From Candidatus Neomicrothrix sp. UBA814 (GTDB lineage: Bacteria; Actinomycetota; Acidimicrobiia; Acidimicrobiales; Poriferisodalaceae), in assembly GCA_002296525.1 (NCBI GenBank), contig DBIA01000009.1:52357-116356 (forward strand): a stretch of DNA of 64,000 nucleotides, in the 5' to 3' direction. The position numbers and the translations under genes were made by a program. Numbering within the stretch: position 1 is the stretch's first letter; each line of letters begins with the position of its first letter. Under the pieces are notes generated by a model. The model worked only from the letters and a program-made list of their open reading frames with translations, had not been told where the DNA came from and ran no database searches. Of this stretch, positions 27,813-35,671 are shown piece by piece.

Positions 27813-28642
27813 CCCAAGAAGTTCAAGTTCGGACAGCTGCAACTGTCATGCTCGTTCGAGATGGAGAACAGGGTTTGGAAACTTTCATGCTCCGTCGAAA
27901 CCCAAAAAGCGATTTTGTGCCCGGCCAATTTGTTTTCCCGGGAGGAGCGGTCGATGTTACCGACCGAGCCACTGACGAGATTGAGACTATTTCGATAGGA
28001 CTTAATGATCGAGAAGCATCCGCTCGACTTCAGATTGATAGCGGCGGACTTTCATATTGGGTAGCAGCTATCCGAGAATGTTTCGAAGAGGCAGGAGCCC
28101 TTCTAGCAAGATTGGGGAGCGACGAACTGTCTTTGTCGGAGCCGTCTCTTAATCAGCGTTTCCAGCGGCATCGTGAAGCGGTCTACTCAGGCGACCTCAC
28201 GATGGTGGAGTTATGTCGCGCTGAGGGATTGCACCTGAACTTTGATGACCTGAGATATGTGAGCCACTGGATTACGCCGGTAGGTCCCCCGAGACGGTTC
28301 GACACTCGATTTTTTGTTGCTCGTTCTCCGCGAGGACAACGACCGGCTCACGACGGCGGGGAAACTGTTGAAAGTTGTTGGATTTCCCCTATCGAAGCGA
28401 TGGAACTGCATGAAGCCGGCAAGTTTGAGATGATCATGCCAACGGTTGCGAATTTGGAACCGCTACTGGAATTACGATCGGTTGACCAAGTCATGCAGTG
28501 GGCAGACTCGTTGTCGGAGATTCCTGAGATATTGCCTGCCATCTCTATTTCGTCTGATGGGGCACCGTTAGTGTTTATGCCAGGTGAGCCGGGTTACGAC
28601 GAAGCTTTGGCTCATCCGCCGCCTCACGGTTCAACGCAGTAG
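27809..28642 (+). CDS. NUDIX hydrolase, NUDT7/19-like
   Basis: 277 residues from the TTG at 27809, which overlaps the FxsA stop as TTGA and has GGAGAGCAGGA upstream. An N-terminal VRTAATVMLVRD and FVFPGGAVD start the fold, and the catalytic helix is IRECFEEAGALLA, separated from the GG by an insertion of some 45 residues, as in peroxisomal NUDT19-type CoA pyrophosphatases. The likely substrate is CoA or an acyl-CoA, which is inference. It may be co-transcribed with FxsA. Confidence 0.85.
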   Translation: MTQEVQVRTAATVMLVRDGEQGLETFMLRRNPKSDFVPGQFVFPGGAVDVTDRATDEIETISIGLNDREASARLQIDSGGLSYWVAAIRECFEEAGALLARLGSDELSLSEPSLNQRFQRHREAVYSGDLTMVELCRAEGLHLNFDDLRYVSHWITPVGPPRRFDTRFFVARSPRGQRPAHDGGETVESCWISPIEAMELHEAGKFEMIMPTVANLEPLLELRSVDQVMQWADSLSEIPEILPAISISSDGAPLVFMPGEPGYDEALAHPPPHGSTQ

Positions 28643-28650
28643 ATCGACGT

Positions 28651-29823
28651 TTACTTGTTTGTAAGTGAGACTGAGACTTCGGATATAGATGAGGCTGAAC
28701 AGTCGGCCATGTTTACTGGCGGCAAAATTTCATTCACAATTCGATCAGCAATTTCGTGAAATATTTCTCCCGCTTTGCAGCCACTAGAAGCGACAGGTTT
28801 GCCAGTATCACCACCAGCGGAGACGGCTGGTTCTAGCGGAATAGAACCCAAAAGAGGAACTCCGATTTCGTTAGCGAGACGTTCTCCTCCCCCCTCTCCG
28901 AACAGAGGCCAAGATGTGCCGTCCGGCGTTATAAACGCAGACATATTTTCAATAACCCCCAAAATTGGCATATGGCTTCGCCGAGCCATATCAGCCACTC
29001 GAACAGCGACTTTCTGCGCGCTCACTGCCGGGGTAGTGACGACCATCATCTCTGCTTGAGGTAGTAATCGAGCTAAGGCCATCTGGACGTCTCCAGTTCC
29101 AGGAGGCATGTCGATCAGCAAGTAGTCAAGTTCACCCCAATCGACATCATGAAGAAACTGTTCGACAGCTTTAGCCAACATCAAGCCTCGCCACATCAAG
29201 GCTGTTTCTTCGGTCTCGACCATCAATCCCGTTGAAACAACCTTGAGAAGTCCTGCCCCTTCTCGTTTTTCGTCAGGAACAATTTTCCCTCGATCCTCAT
29301 CTGAGCCTGCTGGGCGGGCACTCAACCGGGCGTCGACTCCCAACATTCTGGGAATGCTGAATCCCCAAATGTCAGCGTCAAGAACTCCGACTATGAAGCC
29401 CTTCGAGGCTAAAGCGGTGGCAAGATTTACGGTCACCGACGATTTACCAACGCCACCTTTTCCTGAAGCGACTGAAATTACTCTTGCCCGTGCGGGGATT
29501 TGGGTCGGAGCTGCGGTGTCGCGAGCGTTAGCTCTAGCTCTTTCCATTACGCGTGACCGTTCGTCGGCTGTGAGCTCATCCCAGTGCAACTGCACCTTTG
29601 ACACCTCTGGCAGAGAACTGACGCGCGCTTCACAGTCGCGCTTTATCGTCGCCCGCAGCGGACACCCAGCTGTTGTCAATGCGATTGTGACATGGGCCGT
29701 TCCCTCTTCGACGTAGGCAGATCTCACCATCCCAAGATCAACAATGTTGTCGCCCAATTCCGGATCCATGACGCCGCGCAGAACTTTGAGGACTTCAGAT
29801 TCGTTGACGGACTCGGGGTTCAC
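28651..29823 (-). CDS. Mrp/ApbC-family Fe-S carrier ATPase
   Basis: 390 residues. An N-terminal MIP18/DUF59 domain (VLKVLRGVMDPELGDNIVDLG) is joined to a deviant Walker A ATPase, SGKGGVGKSSVTVNLA at about 118-133, with DMPPGTGD as Walker B region. The C-terminal CxxC seen in many Mrp proteins is replaced here by ITPDG, as in other actinobacterial members. It moves Fe-S clusters to target enzymes. Divergent from an A-type carrier gene 88 bases away, which fits the same pathway. Confidence 0.9.
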   Translation of the reverse strand: MNPESVNESEVLKVLRGVMDPELGDNIVDLGMVRSAYVEEGTAHVTIALTTAGCPLRATIKRDCEARVSSLPEVSKVQLHWDELTADERSRVMERARANARDTAAPTQIPARARVISVASGKGGVGKSSVTVNLATALASKGFIVGVLDADIWGFSIPRMLGVDARLSARPAGSDEDRGKIVPDEKREGAGLLKVVSTGLMVETEETALMWRGLMLAKAVEQFLHDVDWGELDYLLIDMPPGTGDVQMALARLLPQAEMMVVTTPAVSAQKVAVRVADMARRSHMPILGVIENMSAFITPDGTSWPLFGEGGGERLANEIGVPLLGSIPLEPAVSAGGDTGKPVASSGCKAGEIFHEIADRIVNEILPPVNMADCSASSISEVSVSLTNK

Positions 29824-29911
29824 TTACACAAGGGTAGTTACGCAGTCCTCTGTGATCCAACGACATTCATTCGCTACAATGAAGTCAGATTGAGAACTGG
29901 GACTTTTAAAC

Positions 29912-30232
29912 ATGATCACCGTTACAGATATCGCAGCTGAAAAAGTAAAAGAATTGATCGAAGCTGAAGGCGAGATGGATCTTGCACTTCGGGTTGCAGT
30001 CCGACCCGGTGGCTGTTCTGGTTATAGCTACGAAATGTTTTTCGATTCCGAAACCGAAGCTGATGACATGTCTCAGTTTTATGGCGATATCCGAGTGGTA
30101 TCTGACCCGATGAGCGCCCAGCTTCTTGAAGGTGCCACATTGGATTTCAAAGACGGCTTGATGGGTTCAGGCTTTGCTATCGATAACCCCAATGCTCAGC
30201 GAACATGCGGATGCGGTAACTCATTTAGCTGA
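29912..30232 (+). CDS. A-type Fe-S carrier (ErpA/IscA family)
   Basis: 106 residues. The three cluster cysteines of the family are present: C35 in RPGGCSGYSYEM, and C99 and C101 in TCGCGNSFS. It passes [4Fe-4S] or [2Fe-2S] clusters to apo-enzymes. A TACAAT hexamer near 29875 may be its -10, giving a short leader. It is divergent from the Mrp gene and just precedes the convergent thioredoxin-like lipoprotein gene. Confidence 0.92.
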   Translation: MITVTDIAAEKVKELIEAEGEMDLALRVAVRPGGCSGYSYEMFFDSETEADDMSQFYGDIRVVSDPMSAQLLEGATLDFKDGLMGSGFAIDNPNAQRTCGCGNSFS

Positions 30233-30251
30233 ACCGCAAATCTCCACGAAA

Positions 30252-31127
30252 TTAGATCAGAGACAAGAGTTCCCTGAGCTCCGCTTTGTCCCAAATATGG
30301 TCTAAGCGCCGGAGCACTATGCCGGCCTCGTCAATGAGAAAGATAAAGGGCTCATATCCGACGCCCATCGCGCGCACGGCAGGTGCTATCGGGCCAAGGT
30401 CGTCTGGCTTTGGGTTGGAATAAACCTCAACATGAATCACATCACATCCTGGATGGTTCTTCCCCACCTCGGAAACCAAATTCTCCAGCACGGGCCCGCA
30501 CATCCACTTAGTTCCGCAAAACGCTGGGGTGCTGACAATAACAACAGTTGCGTTCGGAGAAGCTAGCGAAGTGTCAAGAGATACTTCGTGGAACGGGCAC
30601 GAAGGCTGACGGGTGCAAATCGGCGTGACCCCGCCGGCGTTGGATTGAGTTGGCGTAGGCACCATCGGAAATTGATCGCCTGGCCACACAATCGAACTAG
30701 CCGATTTTGTTCCAGGTACCGCGTAACCGACGTACATCCCGCGCGCGCCCAAATCAAAACGAAACTCGTGAACCTCAGAATTTTGGAAGGGAACAATCAC
30801 CGGGTAGTAAGGCATAGCCACGCCGTCGGAATGTCGCGAAGCCGTAGTTTGATGAACGGTGCGTAGTGATGCGTCCGAAATTTCGACCTCAATTGTTTCC
30901 GGTGAAAGTCCACCCAAGTTGCCTTGCTCGTCCGAAAAAGACCAAACCGTTCGTTGTGGACCGAGATTGCTCACAATTGTCTGATCAGAAAACCATTTTG
31001 ATGCAGTTCGGAGTTCGCTAGTTGTCTCCGAGCGTTTCCCGCAGGCAGCCAACAGTGCTGAGGCGGCACAGCCTCCTCCTAATAGAGACAGAAATGTTCG
31101 GCGCGATAAATACCTTGGGTCCCACAT
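30252..31127 (-). CDS. Exported thioredoxin-like lipoprotein with Tat signal
   Basis: 291 residues from the ATG at 31127, which has AAGGAG upstream. SRRTFLSLLGG is a twin-arginine signal and LLAAC a lipobox, so the protein should be folded before export and lipid-anchored. The C-terminal half looks like a thioredoxin fold with two cysteines in TPAFCGTKWMCGPVLE, a CxxxxxC spacing rather than CxxC. It may act in redox handling of the cell surface or metal delivery. Divergent from the molybdenum hydroxylase. Confidence 0.8.
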   Translation of the reverse strand: MWDPRYLSRRTFLSLLGGGCAASALLAACGKRSETTSELRTASKWFSDQTIVSNLGPQRTVWSFSDEQGNLGGLSPETIEVEISDASLRTVHQTTASRHSDGVAMPYYPVIVPFQNSEVHEFRFDLGARGMYVGYAVPGTKSASSIVWPGDQFPMVPTPTQSNAGGVTPICTRQPSCPFHEVSLDTSLASPNATVVIVSTPAFCGTKWMCGPVLENLVSEVGKNHPGCDVIHVEVYSNPKPDDLGPIAPAVRAMGVGYEPFIFLIDEAGIVLRRLDHIWDKAELRELLSLI

Positions 31128-31198
31128 ATTGCGTTCCACTCCTTGGAACGTAGCCTGAACTGTGGTCTTATCTGAAGCGTTGAGGGTTATTCGTACAC

Positions 31199-31213
31199 GG
31201 AGGTACTCCAATC
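31199..31213 (+). promoter_or_regulatory. Strong ribosome site leading to an ATC start
   Basis: GGAGGT (31199-31204) is followed after 6 bases by ATC at 31211. In this frame the only stop upstream is TGA at 31181-31183, and no ATG, GTG or TTG occurs until 31277, which would remove the first strands of the ferredoxin fold. The site therefore points to ATC as the start. Confidence 0.5.
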
Positions 31214-32734
31214 CAACCGATCATCAGCTTCGAACTTGATGGACAACAAGTAGGCGTTCCCGATGATGGGGGCAGCTTGCTCGGTGCTTTGCGAGATCAA
31301 CTGGGAAAACGATCAGTAAAGGATGGATGTAGCCCTCAAGGCCAGTGTGGATGTTGCACTGTCTTGATTGACGGCGACCCGAGAGTCGCATGCGTGACTC
31401 CCTTACGTCGAGTCTCGGGTCGAGCGGTGACAACTGTAGAAGGGCTCACAGAAGACGAACAAAGCAGGTGGGTGAGCTCCTTTTTGACTCACGGTGCTTC
31501 GCAGTGTGGCTTTTGTACTCCCGGAATTGTCTGTCGGTTAGTCGGGCATGAACGCAAAGGCGCTGATCTGGGGAATAGGGAGATCGTTGATCGACTCTTG
31601 GCGGCTCACTTATGTAGGTGTACTGGCTGGCAGACCATTAGGGAGGCAGCTTCGGAGGTATCGGTGGAATTTCCATCGCGTGACCTCGAACTTGCGACTC
31701 GTCAAGCAACTCTTGAGTCGGACACGCCGCAGATAGTTGGCCCTCAGGTTGTGTTAGGACAAGGTGGTTTCGCTGACGACGACGCCCCTGAAAATGCTCT
31801 TGTCGCGGTTAGAGATCAGTCGCAGTGGTATGTCGCGGACAGTCTTCATCAAGCCCGGGAGCTGGCCGGAAAGGTTCAGGGCCGGCGTAGCAGTTTGGAA
31901 CCTCGTCCCCCTTTGGAACTCCCCGAGGGTGATTGGGCTCTCACTCTCCGAACTTGTTGGGTGGAACCCGCTTACCTAGAAACAGATGCATCGTGGTGTA
32001 ATCCCCAGGATGAGCCGGCAGACCCCGTTGCAAATGGAGGAGCGTTCGGCGGAAAAATAGCGAGCGATGTCACTGACGTTGCTCGCGAACTCGCTCAAGC
32101 GAATGATCGCGTAGTTCGGGTTTTATGGTCCAGAGAAGACACTGTTCGACATGGGCCCAAACGTCCCCCGGTTTCTGTTGGGCTACGGGCGGATGGATCG
32201 GGCATTTTTCGGCTCGCTCGTACAGACCATATCGATGAGCGCATCCGACCCTTGCTGCCAAAATGTGAAATTGAACAAGTAACAATTCCAGGGCCGCCTA
32301 CGTCCTCAGCTATCCGTGGCGCCGGGTGGGCCGAGGTGGAAATGTTGCGTGCGGGACTCAGCGGACAGGCAGGTTGGGTGACTGCTCCGTCAGGGGCTTC
32401 TGCTAAGGCCACGATCGCAAACGAACTCATTAGTGTTGAGGTGCGCGCAGGAAGCCCCCTTGATTGGGTTATGTTTCGCAGTTACTGCATCGGAGCAGCA
32501 CACATGGCCTACAGCTGGGTAACTTCCGAGGGGCTAAGCGTTGACCAGAATGGGGATGTTCATGACCTCACTATTCGGTCATTTGGTGTGCTCCGATCAT
32601 CAGACACTCCCGAGATAGAGATCATTAACGTCGGTGATGGCCCAAATCTTGCGGCTGGTGACGCCGTATTCGCAGCGGTTGCTGCAGCTACATGGTTGAA
32701 TCGAGGCTGTCCGTCTGATTTACCAACAGGATGA
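31211..32734 (+). CDS. Compact single-chain molybdenum hydroxylase (xanthine dehydrogenase family), ATC start
   Basis: About 507 residues if it starts at ATC 31211. An N-terminal [2Fe-2S] ferredoxin has cysteines near 40, 46, 49 and 61 (GCSPQGQCGCCTVLIDG); a second helical [2Fe-2S] domain has QCGFCTPG and LCRCTGW. The rest resembles the Mo subunit, with WVEPAYLETDA, the pterin loop GGAFGGK near 276-282, and SAIRGAGWAE. The Mo part is only about 350 residues, less than half the usual 750: the hammerhead and second cofactor domains are largely missing. The catalytic GxGE near the end reads AAGD. No FAD subunit is nearby. RidA follows. Either a reduced enzyme or one with a new role. Confidence 0.72.
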   Translation: MQPIISFELDGQQVGVPDDGGSLLGALRDQLGKRSVKDGCSPQGQCGCCTVLIDGDPRVACVTPLRRVSGRAVTTVEGLTEDEQSRWVSSFLTHGASQCGFCTPGIVCRLVGHERKGADLGNREIVDRLLAAHLCRCTGWQTIREAASEVSVEFPSRDLELATRQATLESDTPQIVGPQVVLGQGGFADDDAPENALVAVRDQSQWYVADSLHQARELAGKVQGRRSSLEPRPPLELPEGDWALTLRTCWVEPAYLETDASWCNPQDEPADPVANGGAFGGKIASDVTDVARELAQANDRVVRVLWSREDTVRHGPKRPPVSVGLRADGSGIFRLARTDHIDERIRPLLPKCEIEQVTIPGPPTSSAIRGAGWAEVEMLRAGLSGQAGWVTAPSGASAKATIANELISVEVRAGSPLDWVMFRSYCIGAAHMAYSWVTSEGLSVDQNGDVHDLTIRSFGVLRSSDTPEIEIINVGDGPNLAAGDAVFAAVAAATWLNRGCPSDLPTG

Positions 32735-32773
32735 ATCAATATTCTGCCTTTCATAACTCCTTGGAGGAAGCAC

Positions 32774-33124
32774 ATGTCCAAACCAGTAGCTCACTATTCA
32801 GCGTCCTATAAAGCTGGCGATCTTCTGTTCGTCTCTGGGCAAGTGGGCATCTCGGAAGGTTCCTTAGCTGATGGAGTCGCAGCACAGACGACGCAAGCAT
32901 TAGCGAATGCAGAAAGTGTTCTCAGTGAGAACGGTCTTACCCTCGCTGATGTAGTGAAGTGCACAGTATTCATGACCGATATAGAAAATTTTTCTATTGT
33001 CAACGACGCTTATGCGGAAGTATTTGGAGACCATCGGCCTTCGCGTTCTGCGATAGCCGTTAAAGCTCTACCCCTAGGCGCGTTAGTCGAAATTGAAGCC
33101 ATTGCTCACATAGCGGGGGATTGA
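32774..33124 (+). CDS. RidA-family enamine/imine deaminase
   Basis: 116 residues, usual for RidA. The core is LLFVSGQVGIS, VLSENGLTLADVVKCTVFMTDIENFSIVNDAYAEVF and HRPSRSAIAVKALPLGALVEIEAIA, including the arginine (PSRSAI) that binds the substrate carboxylate and a C-terminal glutamate. It hydrolyses reactive imines from PLP enzymes. GGAGGAAG precedes the ATG. It lies 39 bases after the molybdenum hydroxylase, perhaps in the same operon. Confidence 0.93.
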   Translation: MSKPVAHYSASYKAGDLLFVSGQVGISEGSLADGVAAQTTQALANAESVLSENGLTLADVVKCTVFMTDIENFSIVNDAYAEVFGDHRPSRSAIAVKALPLGALVEIEAIAHIAGD

Positions 33125-33228
33125 TCCGCGACAAGTGCAGCACAAGGACCAAGATTTTGGTCTGCGACCTCAACCTAATTGTTTCCGAAAATCACTCTAA
33201 GGTCGAAGGACTGGCTACCATCAGAGTC

Positions 33229-33384
33229 ATGGTTGGAGGCATCGCAATTGCGGTCATTTTGCTACTAAGCCCGTTTCTCATCACGTTGAGTCTTGTCGCT
33301 ATCGCAGCCCTTTTGGGCAACTCGCTGAAAGACGACGCAGAGTCGAGACATGAGGGAAGCAGCCTGATCGAAACCAACTACTAG
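33229..33384 (+). CDS. Small membrane protein
   Basis: 51 residues from the ATG at 33229; the frame extends back to the RidA stop, but the hydrophobic region begins at this ATG. One helix, GGIAIAVILLLSPFLITLSLV, then a polar tail with several acidic residues. No family recognised; could be a shadow, but the clean membrane helix and position between two genes favour a real product. Confidence 0.4.
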   Translation: MVGGIAIAVILLLSPFLITLSLVAIAALLGNSLKDDAESRHEGSSLIETNY

Positions 33385-33411
33385 CGCTCAAAGCTTTTTG
33401 GTATTGCCGAG

Positions 33412-34092
33412 TTAGCGGCGTCGGCTCTCACCCAGCCGATAACCGACGCTTCTCACTGTATGAATCAGACTGGCATGTTCTTCACCTAGCTTGGCCCTGA
33501 GGCGGCGAATATGAACATCCACGGTTCTTGCCCCACCGTAGTATTCGTAGCCCCAAACTCTGCTGAGAAGTACCTCTCTGGTAAATACCCGTCCTGGACT
33601 TGCTGCTAAGAACCGCAGCAATTCGTACTCCATGAATGTCAAGTCCAAAGGCTGAGCGTTAACGGAGGCCTCGTACGTTTCCAAGTCCAGCAAAAGAGGC
33701 CCGTACTCGATTCGTTCACCAATAACGCTTTCGATTTCTGTGGCAAGCATGTGTTTGATACGTGCTTCAAGTTCGCGTGGATGAAATGGATCGAGACAGA
33801 AGTCATCGAATAGGTCGTCTCGTAGCTCCAGCTCTTGTAATTCACTACCTCGAATGATCAACAAAAGAGGAGATACGGGAACGTCTCGCTTTCGAAGAGC
33901 GCGAAGCATGGCCCAACCTGAATCACCGTCGGCGCCTATCTGAACTATCGCTCCGCCCCAGCCCTCATCGGGTTCGAGGTTGTCGACATCTGATGGATGG
34001 TCAACGCCTTTCCAAACAAAGCCACTCAGATCTAAGAGCTGAGCTAATTCCGGAGCAGGGTCCGCTGGATAAAGAGCTAAGACTGACATCAC
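33412..34092 (-). CDS. GlnR-like winged-helix response regulator
   Basis: 226 residues. The C-terminal half is an OmpR-type winged helix (LDLTFMEYELLRFLAASPGRVFTREVLLSRVWGYEYYGGARTVDVHIRRLRAKLGE). The N-terminal half has a receiver shape, but at the expected phosphorylation position the sequence is GAIVQIGADGDSG, without a clear acceptor aspartate, as in actinobacterial GlnR. Its start overlaps the end of the type I glutamine synthetase gene (ATGA-type), so the two are co-transcribed. This strongly suggests nitrogen regulation; there is no kinase neighbour. Confidence 0.82.
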   Translation of the reverse strand: MMSVLALYPADPAPELAQLLDLSGFVWKGVDHPSDVDNLEPDEGWGGAIVQIGADGDSGWAMLRALRKRDVPVSPLLLIIRGSELQELELRDDLFDDFCLDPFHPRELEARIKHMLATEIESVIGERIEYGPLLLDLETYEASVNAQPLDLTFMEYELLRFLAASPGRVFTREVLLSRVWGYEYYGGARTVDVHIRRLRAKLGEEHASLIHTVRSVGYRLGESRRR

Positions 34093-35420
34093 AGGTTCGA
34101 GTAGTAGCGGTCAAGTTCGAATGGCGTTACTTGAGCTTTGTAGTCGTTCCATTCTCGTCGCTTGTTTCGAAGAAACCAGCTGAACAAATGGTCGCCCAGC
34201 GTGTCTGCGACAAGATCGCTTTTCTCCATTTCATCTAGAGCTTCGTCCAGAGATTGAGGAAGTTGGGCTTGATCTATCAACCCGCCATGCTCGGTGAAAC
34301 CGGTCATTGATGGGGGAGCCTCAAGCGGTAGTTCGTAACCCTGTTCGATTCCCTTCATGCCCGCGGCCAGGATTACCGCAAAGGCGAGATAGGGGTTGCA
34401 TGCAGGATCAGGAGCTCGGTATTCGATACGAGTCGTGTCGTCAACGCCGCCTTCACGACTAGTAGGTACTCGAATTAAAGCCGCGCGGTTCGCTCTAGCC
34501 CAGGACACGTTCACAGGTGCTTCGTAACCGGCTACTAGACGTTTGTAGCTGTTGACTAACTGATTGGTGACCGCAGTGATCTCTCTTGCGTGATGTAACA
34601 ATCCAGCGATAAACCCTCGCGCGGTTTCAGATAAGCCGTCAGGACTTTCTGGATCATGGAAAGCGTTGACACCATCCCTAAACAGCGAAAGGTGTGTATG
34701 CATTCCTGAACCTTGCACGCCGGTAAGCGGTTTCGGCATAAATGTCGCATGAACCCCATGTTCGAGAGCTATTTCGCGGACGATTAGCCTGAACGTCATA
34801 ACGTTGTCGGCCATTGTTAGAGCATCTGTGTACCTCAAGTCGATCTCATGCTGACTGGGGGCATCTTCATGGAATGAATACTCAACGGGGATTCCCATAG
34901 CTTCGAGCGTGGTCAATGTTTGACGGCGAATGCTGCTGGCGACATCAGCAGTGGTGAGATCGAAATAGCTCCCGTTGTCGAGTGGAACAGGTTCACCGGT
35001 TCGGTTGGCTTCAAAGAGGAAGTACTCCAACTCGGGTGCCGTGAAGAAGGTAAATCCCTCGGTATGAGCTTTTTCCATCGAACGACGCAGAACCTGTCTT
35101 GAATCACCGGGGAAAGGGCTTCCATCAGCGCGCTCGATATCGCAGAACATTCGTGCCGCATTTTCGTCGTTGCCACCCCAGCGCATTAACTCGAAAGTCG
35201 CGGGATCAGGTCGAGCGACCATGTCTTCCTCGCGCACACGGCTGAATCCATCGATTGACGAACCGTCAAAAATCATGCCATTTTCGAAAGCAGTCTCTAA
35301 CTCGGCAGGCGAAATAGCGAACGATTTGATCTGACCTTGGACATCAGTGAACCAAAGACGAATTAAACGAACGCCTCGCTCTTCCACACGGCGCTGGACG
35401 TAGTCCTGTGGTCGCTCCAT
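34089..35420 (-). CDS. glnA: Type I glutamine synthetase (GS-I alpha form)
   Basis: 443 residues from the ATG at 35420; a TTG at 35447 is the alternative. Beta-grasp N-terminus with IRLWFTDVQG, FDGSSIDGFSR, then the active-site segments FFTAPELEYFLFE, SFHEDAPSQHEIDLRY, KPLTGVQGSGMHTHLS and NRAALIRVPTSR. The adenylylation loop of GS-I beta enzymes (NLYDL) is absent; the place reads GGLIDQAQLP, so control is not by adenylylation. It forms an operon with the GlnR-like regulator and is divergent from a type II enzyme. Confidence 0.93.
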   Translation of the reverse strand: MERPQDYVQRRVEERGVRLIRLWFTDVQGQIKSFAISPAELETAFENGMIFDGSSIDGFSRVREEDMVARPDPATFELMRWGGNDENAARMFCDIERADGSPFPGDSRQVLRRSMEKAHTEGFTFFTAPELEYFLFEANRTGEPVPLDNGSYFDLTTADVASSIRRQTLTTLEAMGIPVEYSFHEDAPSQHEIDLRYTDALTMADNVMTFRLIVREIALEHGVHATFMPKPLTGVQGSGMHTHLSLFRDGVNAFHDPESPDGLSETARGFIAGLLHHAREITAVTNQLVNSYKRLVAGYEAPVNVSWARANRAALIRVPTSREGGVDDTTRIEYRAPDPACNPYLAFAVILAAGMKGIEQGYELPLEAPPSMTGFTEHGGLIDQAQLPQSLDEALDEMEKSDLVADTLGDHLFSWFLRNKRREWNDYKAQVTPFELDRYYSNL

Positions 35421-35480
35421 CCGATTCAACTTTCTTTCACGGTTCAATGCCTCAAACTCAACTACCTATTCTTGGCGATT

Positions 35481-35527
35481 CTTACCGCGAATCAAACTTC
35501 AAAGCGTTCCGTTTACATGACATTCAC
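35481..35527. promoter_or_regulatory. Possible GlnR-type sites between the two glutamine synthetase genes
   Basis: The 251-base gap 35421-35671 holds two similar 17-base segments: CTTACCGCGAATCAAAC (35481-35497) and GTTTACATGACATTCAC (35511-35527). Both have AC dinucleotides spaced about one helical turn, as in Streptomyces GlnR boxes (GTnAC-n6-GAAAC). The match is loose. Nothing else was recognised in this gap apart from GGAG before glnII. Confidence 0.25.
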
Positions 35528-35671
35528 AATTGCCGTACAGGCCTAGAACTAGGGCTTTCTAGCTCGCTTGATGTGCTCACGCCGATTGGTTCGACGAAAA
35601 ATGGCGCGATACGGCACTTCTAATTGTTAGCTTGCCTTTCGTCCCCATCCCCTCAATCAGGAGTAAACACT

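Noticed and set aside
31181..31183. In-frame TGA upstream of the molybdenum hydroxylase as a selenocysteine codon
   Set aside because: No family sequence lies before it, and a ribosome site stands after it, so it is an ordinary stop.
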